Origin: Algoriphagus terrigena DSM 22685
GTDB taxonomy: Bacteria; Bacteroidota; Bacteroidia; Cytophagales; Cyclobacteriaceae
Direction: 5' to 3'
Assembly (NCBI RefSeq): GCF_000429445.1
Contig: NZ_AUBW01000025.1
Coordinates: forward strand, 1-64,000
DNA: 64,000 nt
The notes beneath the pieces were generated by a model. It searched no databases and was not told where the DNA came from. It saw nothing but the letters and a program-made list of their open reading frames with translations. Every line of letters starts with the position of its first letter. The stretch's first letter is position 1. The translations under genes and the position numbers were made by a program. Of the stretch, positions 25,961-34,816 are shown piece after piece.

Positions 25961-27279
25961 GATTCCAGGATTTGAACGGTGGATTTGATCAGCTTTCGAT
26001 CCATCAAAATCGAAACCACGCCGATCACTTCGTGGATGTACTTTCGGGCTCCACCGCCTCCGGCCGGGCCATTGGTGTAGAGGGCTTCCACTTCTTCGCC
26101 CACCAAATGGGCAAGGGATCGATCTTCGGTTTTTCCGGCGATTCTCAGTCGGATTTCATAGGGCTGGCAATCCTGCGAAAGGGACATTCCATGCAGAGAG
26201 CTCAATCCGATATAATCCACACGGAATTCATCAAAGCGTCCCGCAATCCGTTTTTCAACGATTTCACCGGCAAGTTTTGCCCGTTGCAAGGCATGGGCAC
26301 CGGCATAGGAGATTTCTCCTTCGCCGATATATCCCGCCTCGTAGCCGACGCTGACTTTCAGGGTTTCGGGCTTTTCTTTTCCGGTGCCTCCAGTGACCTG
26401 AATCAGATTTGTTTGGAGCTCTTCCAATCGGATCGAGCGAAAATCCGCGACCACATCCGGGGTGAAATAATTCCCAGGATCGATCACTTCGTAAAGGAGT
26501 TGTTCTTTGGCAGTTTGGACGGTGATAGCTCCTCCCGTGCCGGTTATCTTTGAAATCACCCCCGATCCATACTGATTTATTTCCACCAAGGGATGTCCCA
26601 AAATATGCATGTCCGGGATTGGTTTTGTCACAGGATCGGCAAAATAACCTCCGGTGATCTGCCCGGCACATTCGAGCAAGTGACCGAGGACGGTTCCTTT
26701 TCCCATCAAATCAAAATCCATTGGATTCCATCCAAATTCATGGATCATGGGAGCCAAAAACAAGGACGGATCGGCCACACGACCAGTCAAGATGATCGTC
26801 GCATCAGTTTGCAAAGCAGGGAGAATGGCGTCGACTCCAAGATAGGCATTTGCCGAAACCAGATTTCCGTAGGAATTGAGGGCTTTGTTTCCCTCCATGG
26901 AAAGTTCCTCACCCGAGATCCGATCAAAAACATCATCTCCGAGGACTACCGCTACTTTTATTTTTAGCCCTTGGCGTTTGGCGATTTCGATGATCTTGGC
27001 TGCTCCAGCCAAAGGATTTGCAGCGCCCATATTGGTGATGAGGCGGGTTTGGTGCTGGATCAAAAGTGGAAGCAAACCTTCCATTCTCCGCTCAAGGAGG
27101 ACATCATATCCGGCAGTTGGATCTTGCTGTTTTCGTTTTTGTGCCAAAGCAATGGTTCGTTCGGCGAGGCATTCGAGGACCAAATAGTCCAGGTTTCCCT
27201 TTTCGCACAGGATCAATGCCGGTTCGATCCGATCACCTGAAAACCCCGCCCCACATCCGATTCTGATTTTTTCTGTCAT
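25957..27279 (-). CDS. AtuA-family protein (DUF1446)
   Basis: A 440-residue cytoplasmic protein of the AtuA/DUF1446 family. Features are the N-terminal 'IRIGCGAGFSGDRIEPA' loop, 'DYLVLECLAERT', 'NMGAANP' and 'LTGRVADPSLF'. AtuA was named for acyclic terpene utilisation in Pseudomonas, but its reaction is not established to my knowledge. No other atu genes (carboxylase, enoyl-CoA hydratase) are here, so terpene catabolism is unlikely. It starts one base after the CitMHS transporter stop and overlaps its small partner, so the trio is one transcription unit. A role in degrading a transported carboxylate is inferred. Confidence 0.88.
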   Translation of the reverse strand: MTEKIRIGCGAGFSGDRIEPALILCEKGNLDYLVLECLAERTIALAQKRKQQDPTAGYDVLLERRMEGLLPLLIQHQTRLITNMGAANPLAGAAKIIEIAKRQGLKIKVAVVLGDDVFDRISGEELSMEGNKALNSYGNLVSANAYLGVDAILPALQTDATIILTGRVADPSLFLAPMIHEFGWNPMDFDLMGKGTVLGHLLECAGQITGGYFADPVTKPIPDMHILGHPLVEINQYGSGVISKITGTGGAITVQTAKEQLLYEVIDPGNYFTPDVVADFRSIRLEELQTNLIQVTGGTGKEKPETLKVSVGYEAGYIGEGEISYAGAHALQRAKLAGEIVEKRIAGRFDEFRVDYIGLSSLHGMSLSQDCQPYEIRLRIAGKTEDRSLAHLVGEEVEALYTNGPAGGGGARKYIHEVIGVVSILMDRKLIKSTVQILES

Positions 27280-27280
27280 A

Positions 27281-28567
27281 CTATACTGAGATTATCCCCA
27301 TCAAAACCGATACAAATAGAATCACTAAAGTGACCAGAAAGGCTAATGGAATGGTCTTTTTCTGGTGGTCCCCGAGATCCACTCCTGCCAGTCCGACGAG
27401 GAGAAAAGTTGATCCTGTCAGCGGGCTGACGGGAAATCCCGTGGTCATCTGTCCCATGATGGCAGCCTGCCCAACCTCCAATCCGCTGACTCCAAAATGC
27501 TCTGCCGTGGAAGAAAGCAAAGGCAAAATGCCAAAATAGAAGGAATCAGGATCAAACAGCAGGCTGGCTGGCATGGCTATCAATCCAGTCAAGAGAGGCA
27601 GTTGTCGGCCCATTTGTTCGGGAAGAAATGTCTCCACGGTTCCGGCCATTGCCTCCATCATGCCGCTTCCTTTGAGGATGCCTGTGAAGCAGCCTGCGGC
27701 AAATAGGATGCTGGCCATCAGCATGGCTTCCTTGGCGTGGGCGTCGATTCGCTTTTTTTGCTCCTCCACCTGAGGAAAATTCAGCAAAAGCGCCAGTGCA
27801 AATGCAATCATAAATACTACATGGGGCGGTGCCCAAGCGAGAATAATACTGGTGATGGCGGCGAATATCAGCAGCAAATTGATCCAAAACAGCCGAGGTC
27901 GATGGAGGGGATTTATGGAGGAATCAATTTGAGGCGCCAAGTCGACGACGATGCCCAAGAGGCGGTTTTTTTCTTTTTTCCCCAGCCAATAGGCAATCAA
28001 AAGAACAGTCAGTAAGCCCGCGAAGAAAGGAATTAGGATTGGGTTGAAAAGCTCCGTGACCGGGACATTCAAAGCCGATGCAGCGCGAATCGTAGGTCCT
28101 CCCCAAGGCAGGATATTCATCGTGCCTGCAGACAAGGCTACGATACAGGCAAGCGTGATGCGCTTCATACCCAGCTGATCATAAATGGGGACCAAAGCAG
28201 GAACCACCACCAAGAAAGTCACCGCTCCAGATCCATCCAGGTGAATCATCATCGACAAGATCGCAGTCGCCAGCGCGATTTTGATGGGGTCATTTCCTGC
28301 TATTTTCAGCAATTTCGCAATGATCGGTTGGAAAGTGCCGGCATCCAGCAGTATGCCGAAAAATAAGATGGCGAAGACGAACATGACTCCCGTCGGGGCG
28401 ATCGTCAGCAATCCTTCTCCGATCATTGCAGGTAATTCTGTGAATTTCCCCGCTAAGATTCCCGTGAAGATGGGAATCAACGTCAGCGCAATGACGGGAG
28501 AGGCTCTTTTGGTAATTACCAAAAACAGGAGCAGGACTATCGTAAACAAGCCAAGGAATGCGAGCAT
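27281..28567 (-). CDS. CitMHS-family carboxylate transporter
   Basis: A 428-residue polytopic inner-membrane protein with about 11-12 hydrophobic helices. It belongs to the CitMHS group of the ion-transporter superfamily, which imports metal-citrate or other di/tricarboxylates with protons. Family landmarks include 'MIHLDGSGAVTFLVVVPALVPIYDQLGM', 'AGTMNILPWGGPT' and 'FPVSPLTGSTFLLVGL'. It lies 3 bases after the esterase and 1 base before AtuA, so it is the uptake step of this operon. The substrate is unknown; an esterified or hydroxylated carboxylic acid released by the esterase is a reasonable guess. Confidence 0.88.
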   Translation of the reverse strand: MLAFLGLFTIVLLLFLVITKRASPVIALTLIPIFTGILAGKFTELPAMIGEGLLTIAPTGVMFVFAILFFGILLDAGTFQPIIAKLLKIAGNDPIKIALATAILSMMIHLDGSGAVTFLVVVPALVPIYDQLGMKRITLACIVALSAGTMNILPWGGPTIRAASALNVPVTELFNPILIPFFAGLLTVLLIAYWLGKKEKNRLLGIVVDLAPQIDSSINPLHRPRLFWINLLLIFAAITSIILAWAPPHVVFMIAFALALLLNFPQVEEQKKRIDAHAKEAMLMASILFAAGCFTGILKGSGMMEAMAGTVETFLPEQMGRQLPLLTGLIAMPASLLFDPDSFYFGILPLLSSTAEHFGVSGLEVGQAAIMGQMTTGFPVSPLTGSTFLLVGLAGVDLGDHQKKTIPLAFLVTLVILFVSVLMGIISV

Positions 28568-28570
28568 TGC

Positions 28571-30112
28571 TTATCGATTCAGACTTTCCATAAACTTCAT
28601 CTGCTCCCAGTATGGCAAAGCCCGTGTTTTGACTTCGGCGCCCAACTCGTTGACGATGGGGTTTTCCGGATCAAAAACCGGCCATTCGGGAAGCCCTTCT
28701 CCGTTGGGATTTCCTGTTTTGACAAAATTAACCCAGTAGGCGGACATGGCTTTCTCCAAGTCGTAGTCCGTTTGTTCGAAGGGTTTGTTCCAGTTTCTCA
28801 GCGTATGTAAGGCATAACTGAATTCCGCAGAATGGAACGCCCCAAAGCTGGGTTCGCCGGGAGGAATTCGAGTGAAATAATACATATATGCAATCTTTTG
28901 GCCTTTTTCAGTTTGCATCTTGGCCCAGGTGTAATTTTGCATTCCAAACATCAGTCCGCCGATCATGTTTTGTGTTTCCGACAAAATCTCCGGGCTGTCA
29001 GCTGGAAAAAGCTGTAGATATTCTCCTGCGCGTCCACCATATTGTTTTTTGGCATTCGCCTTAAACTCGGCTGGTGTGGTCGGCGCATTTCCGGACACCC
29101 GGTCGTCGGCGTTCCAGCCGGTCAGCAAGGGGACATCTGAGAACGTGCCGTCTTCGAAGCTCTGGCGCACGCTTGGCAGTACTTTGCCATCCACCACAGG
29201 TCCAAATCTGCCCGAGAATTTCAACAAGCTGTCAGCCGGGATTTTTCTCAGATCTGCCATGGAAATTCCCAAGGTATCCGTCAGTTGCTTACCTCTTTCC
29301 TCAGCGCTTTGAAGTCCTGAGGTAAGACCGTTTCCCCGGTTAAACATGCCGCCGCTTTGGGCGATGGCTTTGTGAAAAAGTCCTTTTGCTTTCGGCGATA
29401 CGACCAATGCGTTCACGCTGAAAGCTCCGGCAGACTGCCCGGCGATGGTGACATTGTCAGGATCTCCGCCGAATTGAGAAATGTTTTTCTTTACCCACTC
29501 CAAAGCCGCGACCTGATCCAGGATGCCGTAGTTGCCCGAGGTTTGATCGGGACTTTCTGCCGTTAAATCCGGATGTGCCAAAAAGCCCAGCAATCCCACT
29601 CGATAGTTGAGATTGACGACGACGATGCCTTCTTTGGCGAGGTCTTCGCCGTCATACAGCGGCACCGAATTGCCTCCCGAGTTGAAGCCGCCGCCATAGA
29701 TCCAGACCATCACGGGACGCTTTTCGTCGGTTTTCTCGGCAGTCGTCCAAATGTTCAGATAGAGGCAGTCCTCCGAGATCGGCTCTTTCGGAATCAAAAA
29801 CTCCTCCGACCAAGCGAAAAAAGGAACTGGAGAATTCTGCATCGGAGCGGGAGGATTGTCTATGCAAGCCTTGATGCCTTCCCAGGGCTGGACCGGTTGG
29901 GGAGCTTTCCATCGCAACTCTCCAACTGGTGGAGCTGCAAAAGGAACTCCTCTGAAGATCTTGACCTGGCCGCTTGAATCGGTCGTCCCGGAGATCATCC
30001 CGCCTTCCACAGTCAGCTGATCCACTGAAATCAGCGAATTAGAATCTTCACTTTGGCAGGAGAAAAACAGAAAGCCGAGCGAAACTAAAAATAGAAAGGA
30101 AGAGTACTTCAT
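28571..30112 (-). CDS. Type-B carboxylesterase lipoprotein
   Basis: A 513-residue alpha/beta-hydrolase of the carboxylesterase type-B family with a lipobox (FSC, Cys19). The nucleophile is Ser227 in GQSAGA, the oxyanion-hole segment is 'YGGGFNSGG', and the catalytic His is probably in 'FGAFHSAEFSYA'. It would hydrolyse carboxylic esters on the periplasmic or surface side. It is the second gene of the leftward operon: 29 bases behind the Nudix regulator and 3 bases ahead of the transporter. The divergent gene at 30937 encodes a second esterase of the same family. Confidence 0.92.
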   Translation of the reverse strand: MKYSSFLFLVSLGFLFFSCQSEDSNSLISVDQLTVEGGMISGTTDSSGQVKIFRGVPFAAPPVGELRWKAPQPVQPWEGIKACIDNPPAPMQNSPVPFFAWSEEFLIPKEPISEDCLYLNIWTTAEKTDEKRPVMVWIYGGGFNSGGNSVPLYDGEDLAKEGIVVVNLNYRVGLLGFLAHPDLTAESPDQTSGNYGILDQVAALEWVKKNISQFGGDPDNVTIAGQSAGAFSVNALVVSPKAKGLFHKAIAQSGGMFNRGNGLTSGLQSAEERGKQLTDTLGISMADLRKIPADSLLKFSGRFGPVVDGKVLPSVRQSFEDGTFSDVPLLTGWNADDRVSGNAPTTPAEFKANAKKQYGGRAGEYLQLFPADSPEILSETQNMIGGLMFGMQNYTWAKMQTEKGQKIAYMYYFTRIPPGEPSFGAFHSAEFSYALHTLRNWNKPFEQTDYDLEKAMSAYWVNFVKTGNPNGEGLPEWPVFDPENPIVNELGAEVKTRALPYWEQMKFMESLNR

Positions 30113-30141
30113 GGTTTTGTTGGGTTTAAGCAGGGGTGGAT

Positions 30142-30843
30142 TTAATCCTTGAAACTATAGAGATACGGTGCTTTGTGGCTTTTGCCGGTGAAGAGTTTTT
30201 CGTGCCGTTCCAAGATGTCCAGGCTGAGTAGTTTTCGCTGAAAACTTGTGCGTCGGAGTTTTTCTCCCAAGATGGCCTCATAGACCGACTGGAGCTCATT
30301 CATTGTGAACCGTTCCGGGAGCAGGTTACCTCCGATTACTTTTCTGTCCAGGTTTTCACGGAGCGTTTGCAGTGCTTTTTGGACGATTTCATCGTGGTCA
30401 AAGATCAATTCGGGGAGCTTTTCCACCTCATACCAAGCGATGGAATCTGAGAGCGCATCAGGTGTGAGGCTGACTTTTTCGTAGTCAAGAAGGGCGTAGT
30501 AGCCAATGGAGAAAAATCGATCCAGCATCCAATAGTCGTCTTCAACCTGATGTCCGTTGGCTTGCAGGATGGTCTTCATAAACTTAGGCTGTGCCCGCTC
30601 CAAGGATCCAAAGGTGTGAAACTGCTCCAGATATACTTCTCTCAGACCTGTCCGCTCGAACAGGCCGCGTTTAACCGCATCTTCCAGGGCCTCGTCTTTC
30701 CTAACAAAACCTCCGGGAAGGGCCAGCCAGCCAGTGGCATGGTATTCCATTAGCAGGATCTTGAGTTTTCCCTTGGAAAATCCAAAGACAACAGAATCGA
30801 AAGCGAGGTGAGGAATAAATTCGGAAGGATCTGGCAAAGGCAT
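30142..30843 (-). CDS. Nudix-domain transcriptional regulator (NrtR-like) with degenerate Nudix box
   Basis: A 233-residue protein with an N-terminal Nudix fold and a C-terminal winged helix ('LLPERFTMNELQSVYEAI...'), the architecture of NrtR/AraR-type regulators. The Nudix box reads GX5EX7 then RGLFERTGL, where the consensus is REUXEEXGU. Two conserved glutamates are replaced, by Gly and Arg, so hydrolase activity is unlikely and ligand sensing is more plausible. ATG 30843 is preferred; a TTG at 30891 would extend the N-terminus by 16 residues. It heads the esterase-CitMHS-AtuA operon, is divergent from a second esterase, and probably binds the palindrome between them. Confidence 0.85.
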   Translation of the reverse strand: MPLPDPSEFIPHLAFDSVVFGFSKGKLKILLMEYHATGWLALPGGFVRKDEALEDAVKRGLFERTGLREVYLEQFHTFGSLERAQPKFMKTILQANGHQVEDDYWMLDRFFSIGYYALLDYEKVSLTPDALSDSIAWYEVEKLPELIFDHDEIVQKALQTLRENLDRKVIGGNLLPERFTMNELQSVYEAILGEKLRRTSFQRKLLSLDILERHEKLFTGKSHKAPYLYSFKD

Positions 30844-30895
30844 ATCGGGCAATTTTAAGCCTAAGTAAGTAGGATTTTTCCGGAGAAGCAATTAT

Positions 30896-30918
30896 TATTG
30901 TCTCCTTATGTAACAATA
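30896..30918. promoter_or_regulatory. Candidate operator palindrome in the divergent esterase/regulator promoter
   Basis: A perfect inverted repeat TATTGT-N11-ACAATA lies between the divergently oriented Nudix regulator and the second esterase gene. Position and symmetry fit binding by a dimeric winged-helix regulator, most simply the adjacent Nudix-family protein. This is inference. Confidence 0.45.
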
Positions 30919-30936
30919 GAATCCAAACTTTTCACC

Positions 30937-32571
30937 ATGAAAAAATACCTAAAGGCAGTAGCTCTTTTCCTTTTTGGAACGACGCTGGCTTTTTCCCAAA
31001 CTGACAATTCCCTGCCTGTTCAAGCGACGGTCAGCACTGGAGTCATCGAGGGCAACTACAACGTAACCAATGGAATCTCCACCTATTTCGGAGTTCCTTT
31101 TGCAAAGCCTCCGGTAGCTGAACTCAGGTGGAAGGCTCCCGTGCCTGCTGCATCCTGGACTGGGGTGAAAGAAACCAAGGAGTTTGGGCCGAGACCTGTC
31201 CAGGGACTGGTTTTCGGAGATATGAACAGTTGGTCTGACGGCGTCTCTGAGGATTGCCTCACGCTGAATGTCTGGACTCCGGCTAAGCGTAATTCCAAAA
31301 ATTTGCCCGTGTTGGTGTATTTCTATGGTGGAGGATTTGTGGCAGGGGATGCTTCTGAGCCCCGATACAACGGCGAATCTATGGCCAAAAAAGGTGTGGT
31401 CGTCGTGACAGTTAATTATCGTTTGGGAATCTTTGGATTCCTGGCGCATTCGGAGCTCAGTGCAGAATCGAGCTACAAGGGCTCGGGAAATTACGGGCTG
31501 CTGGATCAAGCCTTGGCGCTTCAGTGGGTCAAGGACAATATTTCGGCTTTTGGCGGCAATCCAAACCAGGTGACCATCGCCGGAGAATCTGCAGGGTCTA
31601 TCTCGGTCTCTTATCAAATGGCTTCTCCGCTTTCCAAAAACCTGATTCACGGCGCTATCGGCGAAAGCGGCGCGGGGATCAATCCTACTTTGGCGCCGGT
31701 TTCCTTGGCAGAAGCTGAGAAAGCTGGAAGTGATTTTCTGACGAAGGCAGGGGTGAAATCTATCGCTGATGCGAGAAAGATGTCAGCTAAAGACCTTCTG
31801 GAGATGTATCAGGAGGATGGCAGGTTTGGTTTTCCGGTGGTGATCGATCAGTATTTCTTGACGAAAGCCCTTCCTGAAACCTTCCGCGCCGGAGAACAGG
31901 CTCAGGTTCCGTTGCTGCTTGGATGGAACTCAGCCGAGATCCCTGGGATGGCTTTTATGCAGGGGCAGCCTTATAGCCAAGACGCGTTCATCGCAAAAGT
32001 AAAAGAGACGTATCCGGAAGAATGGGAAGAGGTGCTGAAGCTTTATCCGCACGAGTCGACCGAGCAAGTGGAGCTTTCCGCTACCGAATTGGCTTCCGAC
32101 CGATTCATCTCTTATAGCACTTGGAAGTGGTTTGACCTGCACAGGAATCACAGTCAGCAGCCAGTTTATAGGTATTTGTTCAGTAAGCTTTCCCCGCCTC
32201 TGGTGGACAAGAATCTCACCGCGGGTCTGGCAGGAGGTACTGTCCGAAGCGAAAATCCAGCCCCTGCGCCGAAGCAAATCGGTGCCCGTCATGCTGCTGA
32301 AATCGAGTACGCTATGGGTAATCTTCACTTAGTGAAGGAGTTTGCCTGGACGCCGGAAGATTTAAAAGCTTCTGAGACGATGCTTAACTACTTCACCAAC
32401 TTTGTAAAAACAGGAGATCCGAACGGTGCTGAGGCTCCTGCTTGGACAGTCGCCAAATCCGGTGACCAAGCGCCTCCGGTGATGATTATCGATACCGAAT
32501 CAAAAGAGATAAAAGCGGCAAACGACGCAAGATATCTCTTCCATGACCGTTATTTTAAAAACGAAAAGTAA
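30937..32571 (+). CDS. Type-B carboxylesterase, secreted
   Basis: A 544-residue carboxylesterase type-B protein with a classical signal peptide ending in 'LAFSQ'. The nucleophile is Ser218 in GESAGS, the oxyanion-hole loop is 'YGGGFVAG', and a catalytic His lies in 'IGARHAAEIEYAMG'. It resembles the lipoprotein esterase at 28571-30112 in domain plan but is clearly diverged. The ATG at 30937, directly before KKYLKA, is preferred because upstream codons would disrupt the signal peptide. It is divergent from the Nudix regulator and ends in a strong terminator. Confidence 0.92.
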   Translation: MKKYLKAVALFLFGTTLAFSQTDNSLPVQATVSTGVIEGNYNVTNGISTYFGVPFAKPPVAELRWKAPVPAASWTGVKETKEFGPRPVQGLVFGDMNSWSDGVSEDCLTLNVWTPAKRNSKNLPVLVYFYGGGFVAGDASEPRYNGESMAKKGVVVVTVNYRLGIFGFLAHSELSAESSYKGSGNYGLLDQALALQWVKDNISAFGGNPNQVTIAGESAGSISVSYQMASPLSKNLIHGAIGESGAGINPTLAPVSLAEAEKAGSDFLTKAGVKSIADARKMSAKDLLEMYQEDGRFGFPVVIDQYFLTKALPETFRAGEQAQVPLLLGWNSAEIPGMAFMQGQPYSQDAFIAKVKETYPEEWEEVLKLYPHESTEQVELSATELASDRFISYSTWKWFDLHRNHSQQPVYRYLFSKLSPPLVDKNLTAGLAGGTVRSENPAPAPKQIGARHAAEIEYAMGNLHLVKEFAWTPEDLKASETMLNYFTNFVKTGDPNGAEAPAWTVAKSGDQAPPVMIIDTESKEIKAANDARYLFHDRYFKNEK

Positions 32572-32633
32572 AAAGGAGGCAGTTGTTTATCACCAAAAGC
32601 AAAAGTTTTATCTCTCAAACTTTTCAACCAGAG

Positions 32634-32654
32634 GGCCGGGAAACCGGCCTTTTT
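32634..32654 (+). terminator. Terminator of the second esterase gene
   Basis: The GC-rich stem GGCCGG-GAAA-CCGGCC is followed directly by five T residues. The GNRA tetraloop makes it especially stable. It lies 62 bases after the esterase stop and just before the end of the convergent amidohydrolase gene. Confidence 0.8.
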
Positions 32655-32659
32655 GATTT

Positions 32660-34351
32660 TTACTTTCTTTCAAAAACCTTCCTGCCATCCACAAGCGTCA
32701 TCTCCACGCGAATCTCGTGGATTTTCATCGGATCGATGGTGAACAGGTCTTGGGAAAAAACCACCAAATCTGCGAGTTGGCCCTTTTTGATCAATCCCTT
32801 TCGATCTTCTTCGAAAGATGAAAAAGCCCCCATCGAGGTGTAGGCTTTCATGGCTTCATAGATGGTGATTTTCTCCAGTGGTATCCAGCCTGCCTCGGGA
32901 TAGCCTTTGGGATTTTGGCGATTGACGGCGACATGAATGCCGCGAATCGGGTTCAAACTAATGCATGCGGGCCAATCGCTGCTGAAGACCAAATCTGCTC
33001 CCGCATCCAAAAGCGATCTCCAGGCGAATGAATAAGGGAGCCGTTCTTCACCGACGGCTGCAGACCAGGCAATGGTTGTGCCTGGCTCGGCGTGAATCGG
33101 TTCCATACTGGGCAGGATTCCAGCTTTCGCAAAGCGGGGAATATCATCGGGATGGATGGTTTCGATGTGTTCGATCCGGTGCCGTTTTCCCTCCGTTTTG
33201 TTTTCTGACATCGCCAGTTCATAAGCGTTCAAAACCTCACGCACGCCCCGGTCTCCTATAGCGTGCGTATAAAGCCTAAACCCGTCAGCGTCCAGCCTTT
33301 TCACCAGTTCCTGGTATCGGGGCAGCGTAAAATTAAGCTGACCCAACGCCAATGGGTCGTCAGTTGAAATATCAGAATAGGGGGCCAGCATCGCACCGGT
33401 ATGTCCTTCGATCACTCCATCAATCATGAATTTGATCGCGTCGGCGCGAATCCAGGGATTGGAAGTTCCAACGCTGTCTTTCAGAAACTTGAATCGTTCG
33501 AGATCGGTATCGCTTGTGTTTTCCTGTACAGAGAAGGCTGCCGCAAAACGAAGTGTGAGTTCGTCGTTTTCATAGAGCTTTTGGAAAAGACGAAGATCGT
33601 TTTCCGTTCCGTTGGCGTTTTGTATTGACGTGATCCCGAGGGAAGCGGCATATTCCAGGCCTTTTCGCAAAGCCGTCAATTGATCCTCAAAACTGGTCAC
33701 AGGTACCAAGTCACCCACCAGCGCCATCGCATTTTCCTTCAAAGCACCTGTGGGATTTCCGTTTTTGTCTTTGACCAGTTCACCAAATCCTTCGAAAGTT
33801 GTCTTAGAAGTGATGCCGGCAAGCTCCAGTGCTTTGGGGTTAGCGTAGGCCGAATGTCCGTCGTAGGCGCGGATGAAAACCGGCCGATCGATGTCCAGCG
33901 CTTTCATGGATTCATGGTCAGGAAGACCGGATTTGAAAAAAGTGTATTGCCAGCCGCGGCCGGTGATCCAATCCTTTTCAGGATTGTCCTCGATGAATCG
34001 TAGTGTGCTGGCCATGGCTTCTTCGGAAGTTTCCGCTGCCGAAAGCTCCACTTGCGTCAAACCCATCGATCCGCCTAGAAAGTGGATGTGGGCGTCGTTG
34101 AAGCCCGCGGTGACTAATTTTCCCTGTAAGTCGATTACTTCCGTCTCAGATCCGGCGAGGGCTAAAATGGATTCGGAATTGCCTGTTTCCAGGATAATAT
34201 TTCCTTGAATCGCAACCGCTTCTACAAATGACGAATCCGACTCCCCGGTCCATATTTTACCGTTGCTTAGGATTAAGGTGGGAGGATCGGATTTGGGTTG
34301 GCATGCAGTCATGGAAAGAATGCAAAGAACTAAGCAGAGTCGGATTTTCAT
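32660..34351 (-). CDS. YtcJ-like metal-dependent amidohydrolase lipoprotein
   Basis: A 563-residue amidohydrolase-superfamily protein (amidohydrolase_3 type) with a lipobox (TAC, Cys17). Metal ligands are visible as the HxH motif (H88 and H90 in NDAHIHF), then 'TRAIGD'-like YTHAIGDRG, HIETIH and SSDWPA near the C-terminus. Such enzymes hydrolyse amide or ester bonds of small molecules; the lipid anchor places it outside the cytoplasm. The natural substrate is unknown. It is convergent with the second esterase gene, and the DUF4242 gene terminator lies upstream, so it is a separate transcription unit. Confidence 0.9.
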   Translation of the reverse strand: MKIRLCLVLCILSMTACQPKSDPPTLILSNGKIWTGESDSSFVEAVAIQGNIILETGNSESILALAGSETEVIDLQGKLVTAGFNDAHIHFLGGSMGLTQVELSAAETSEEAMASTLRFIEDNPEKDWITGRGWQYTFFKSGLPDHESMKALDIDRPVFIRAYDGHSAYANPKALELAGITSKTTFEGFGELVKDKNGNPTGALKENAMALVGDLVPVTSFEDQLTALRKGLEYAASLGITSIQNANGTENDLRLFQKLYENDELTLRFAAAFSVQENTSDTDLERFKFLKDSVGTSNPWIRADAIKFMIDGVIEGHTGAMLAPYSDISTDDPLALGQLNFTLPRYQELVKRLDADGFRLYTHAIGDRGVREVLNAYELAMSENKTEGKRHRIEHIETIHPDDIPRFAKAGILPSMEPIHAEPGTTIAWSAAVGEERLPYSFAWRSLLDAGADLVFSSDWPACISLNPIRGIHVAVNRQNPKGYPEAGWIPLEKITIYEAMKAYTSMGAFSSFEEDRKGLIKKGQLADLVVFSQDLFTIDPMKIHEIRVEMTLVDGRKVFERK

Positions 34352-34376
34352 TGAGATGCTGGATTGGTGGAGTAGT

Positions 34377-34405
34377 AAAAAAAATGGCTGCTAACAGCAG
34401 CCATT
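34377..34405 (-). terminator. Terminator of the DUF4242 gene
   Basis: A perfect 10-bp stem AATGGCTGCT-AAC-AGCAGCCATT (34383-34405) is followed on the minus strand by a run of T (the A-run 34377-34384 on the plus strand). It sits 18 bases past the DUF4242 stop. Confidence 0.8.
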
Positions 34406-34423
34406 CATCCCGTCTAGGATCGA

Positions 34424-34696
34424 TTATTCTGCCGTGGTCGGGTCAATGATCGTCTTGACCTCGGCTACTGAATTGGCAGGAAATCCGCCCTGTTTCGCAT
34501 GCTCCCTTACCATTTCCTCATTAGGAGCGATGTACACGCAATAGATTTTGTCCCCAGTCACATAGCTCTGAAGCCATTGGATCTGAGGCCCCATCTTGCC
34601 CAGAACTCCACAGGAAGTTTGGGAGATCCCTTTGAGTTCTGCGGGACTGAACTTCCCTGCCCCGGGGATTTCTCTTTCAATAACGTACTTCGGCAT
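34424..34696 (-). CDS. DUF4242 (nickel-binding SCO4226-like) small protein
   Basis: A 90-residue cytoplasmic protein starting 'MPKYVIEREIPGAG', typical of DUF4242. It contains the conserved 'SYVTGDKIYCVYIAPNEEMVREHAKQGGFP' region, written here only as a landmark at residues about 43-72. Some members bind nickel (SCO4226 of Streptomyces), but most are uncharacterised. ATG 34696 is preferred because the family begins close to this point; an upstream ATG would add 16 unlike residues. It is a single-gene unit with its own terminator. Confidence 0.78.
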   Translation of the reverse strand: MPKYVIEREIPGAGKFSPAELKGISQTSCGVLGKMGPQIQWLQSYVTGDKIYCVYIAPNEEMVREHAKQGGFPANSVAEVKTIIDPTTAE

Positions 34697-34816
34697 CGGT
34701 TGATAAACTAAGAATTGAACCCTACTCGTTTGGCTTTTCGGCATCGCCCCGTTTTTGAATGGTAGCTGGATTCCATGTCTATTGAAGGTAGGTAAATGTT
34801 TTGATAGTCAGCCGAT

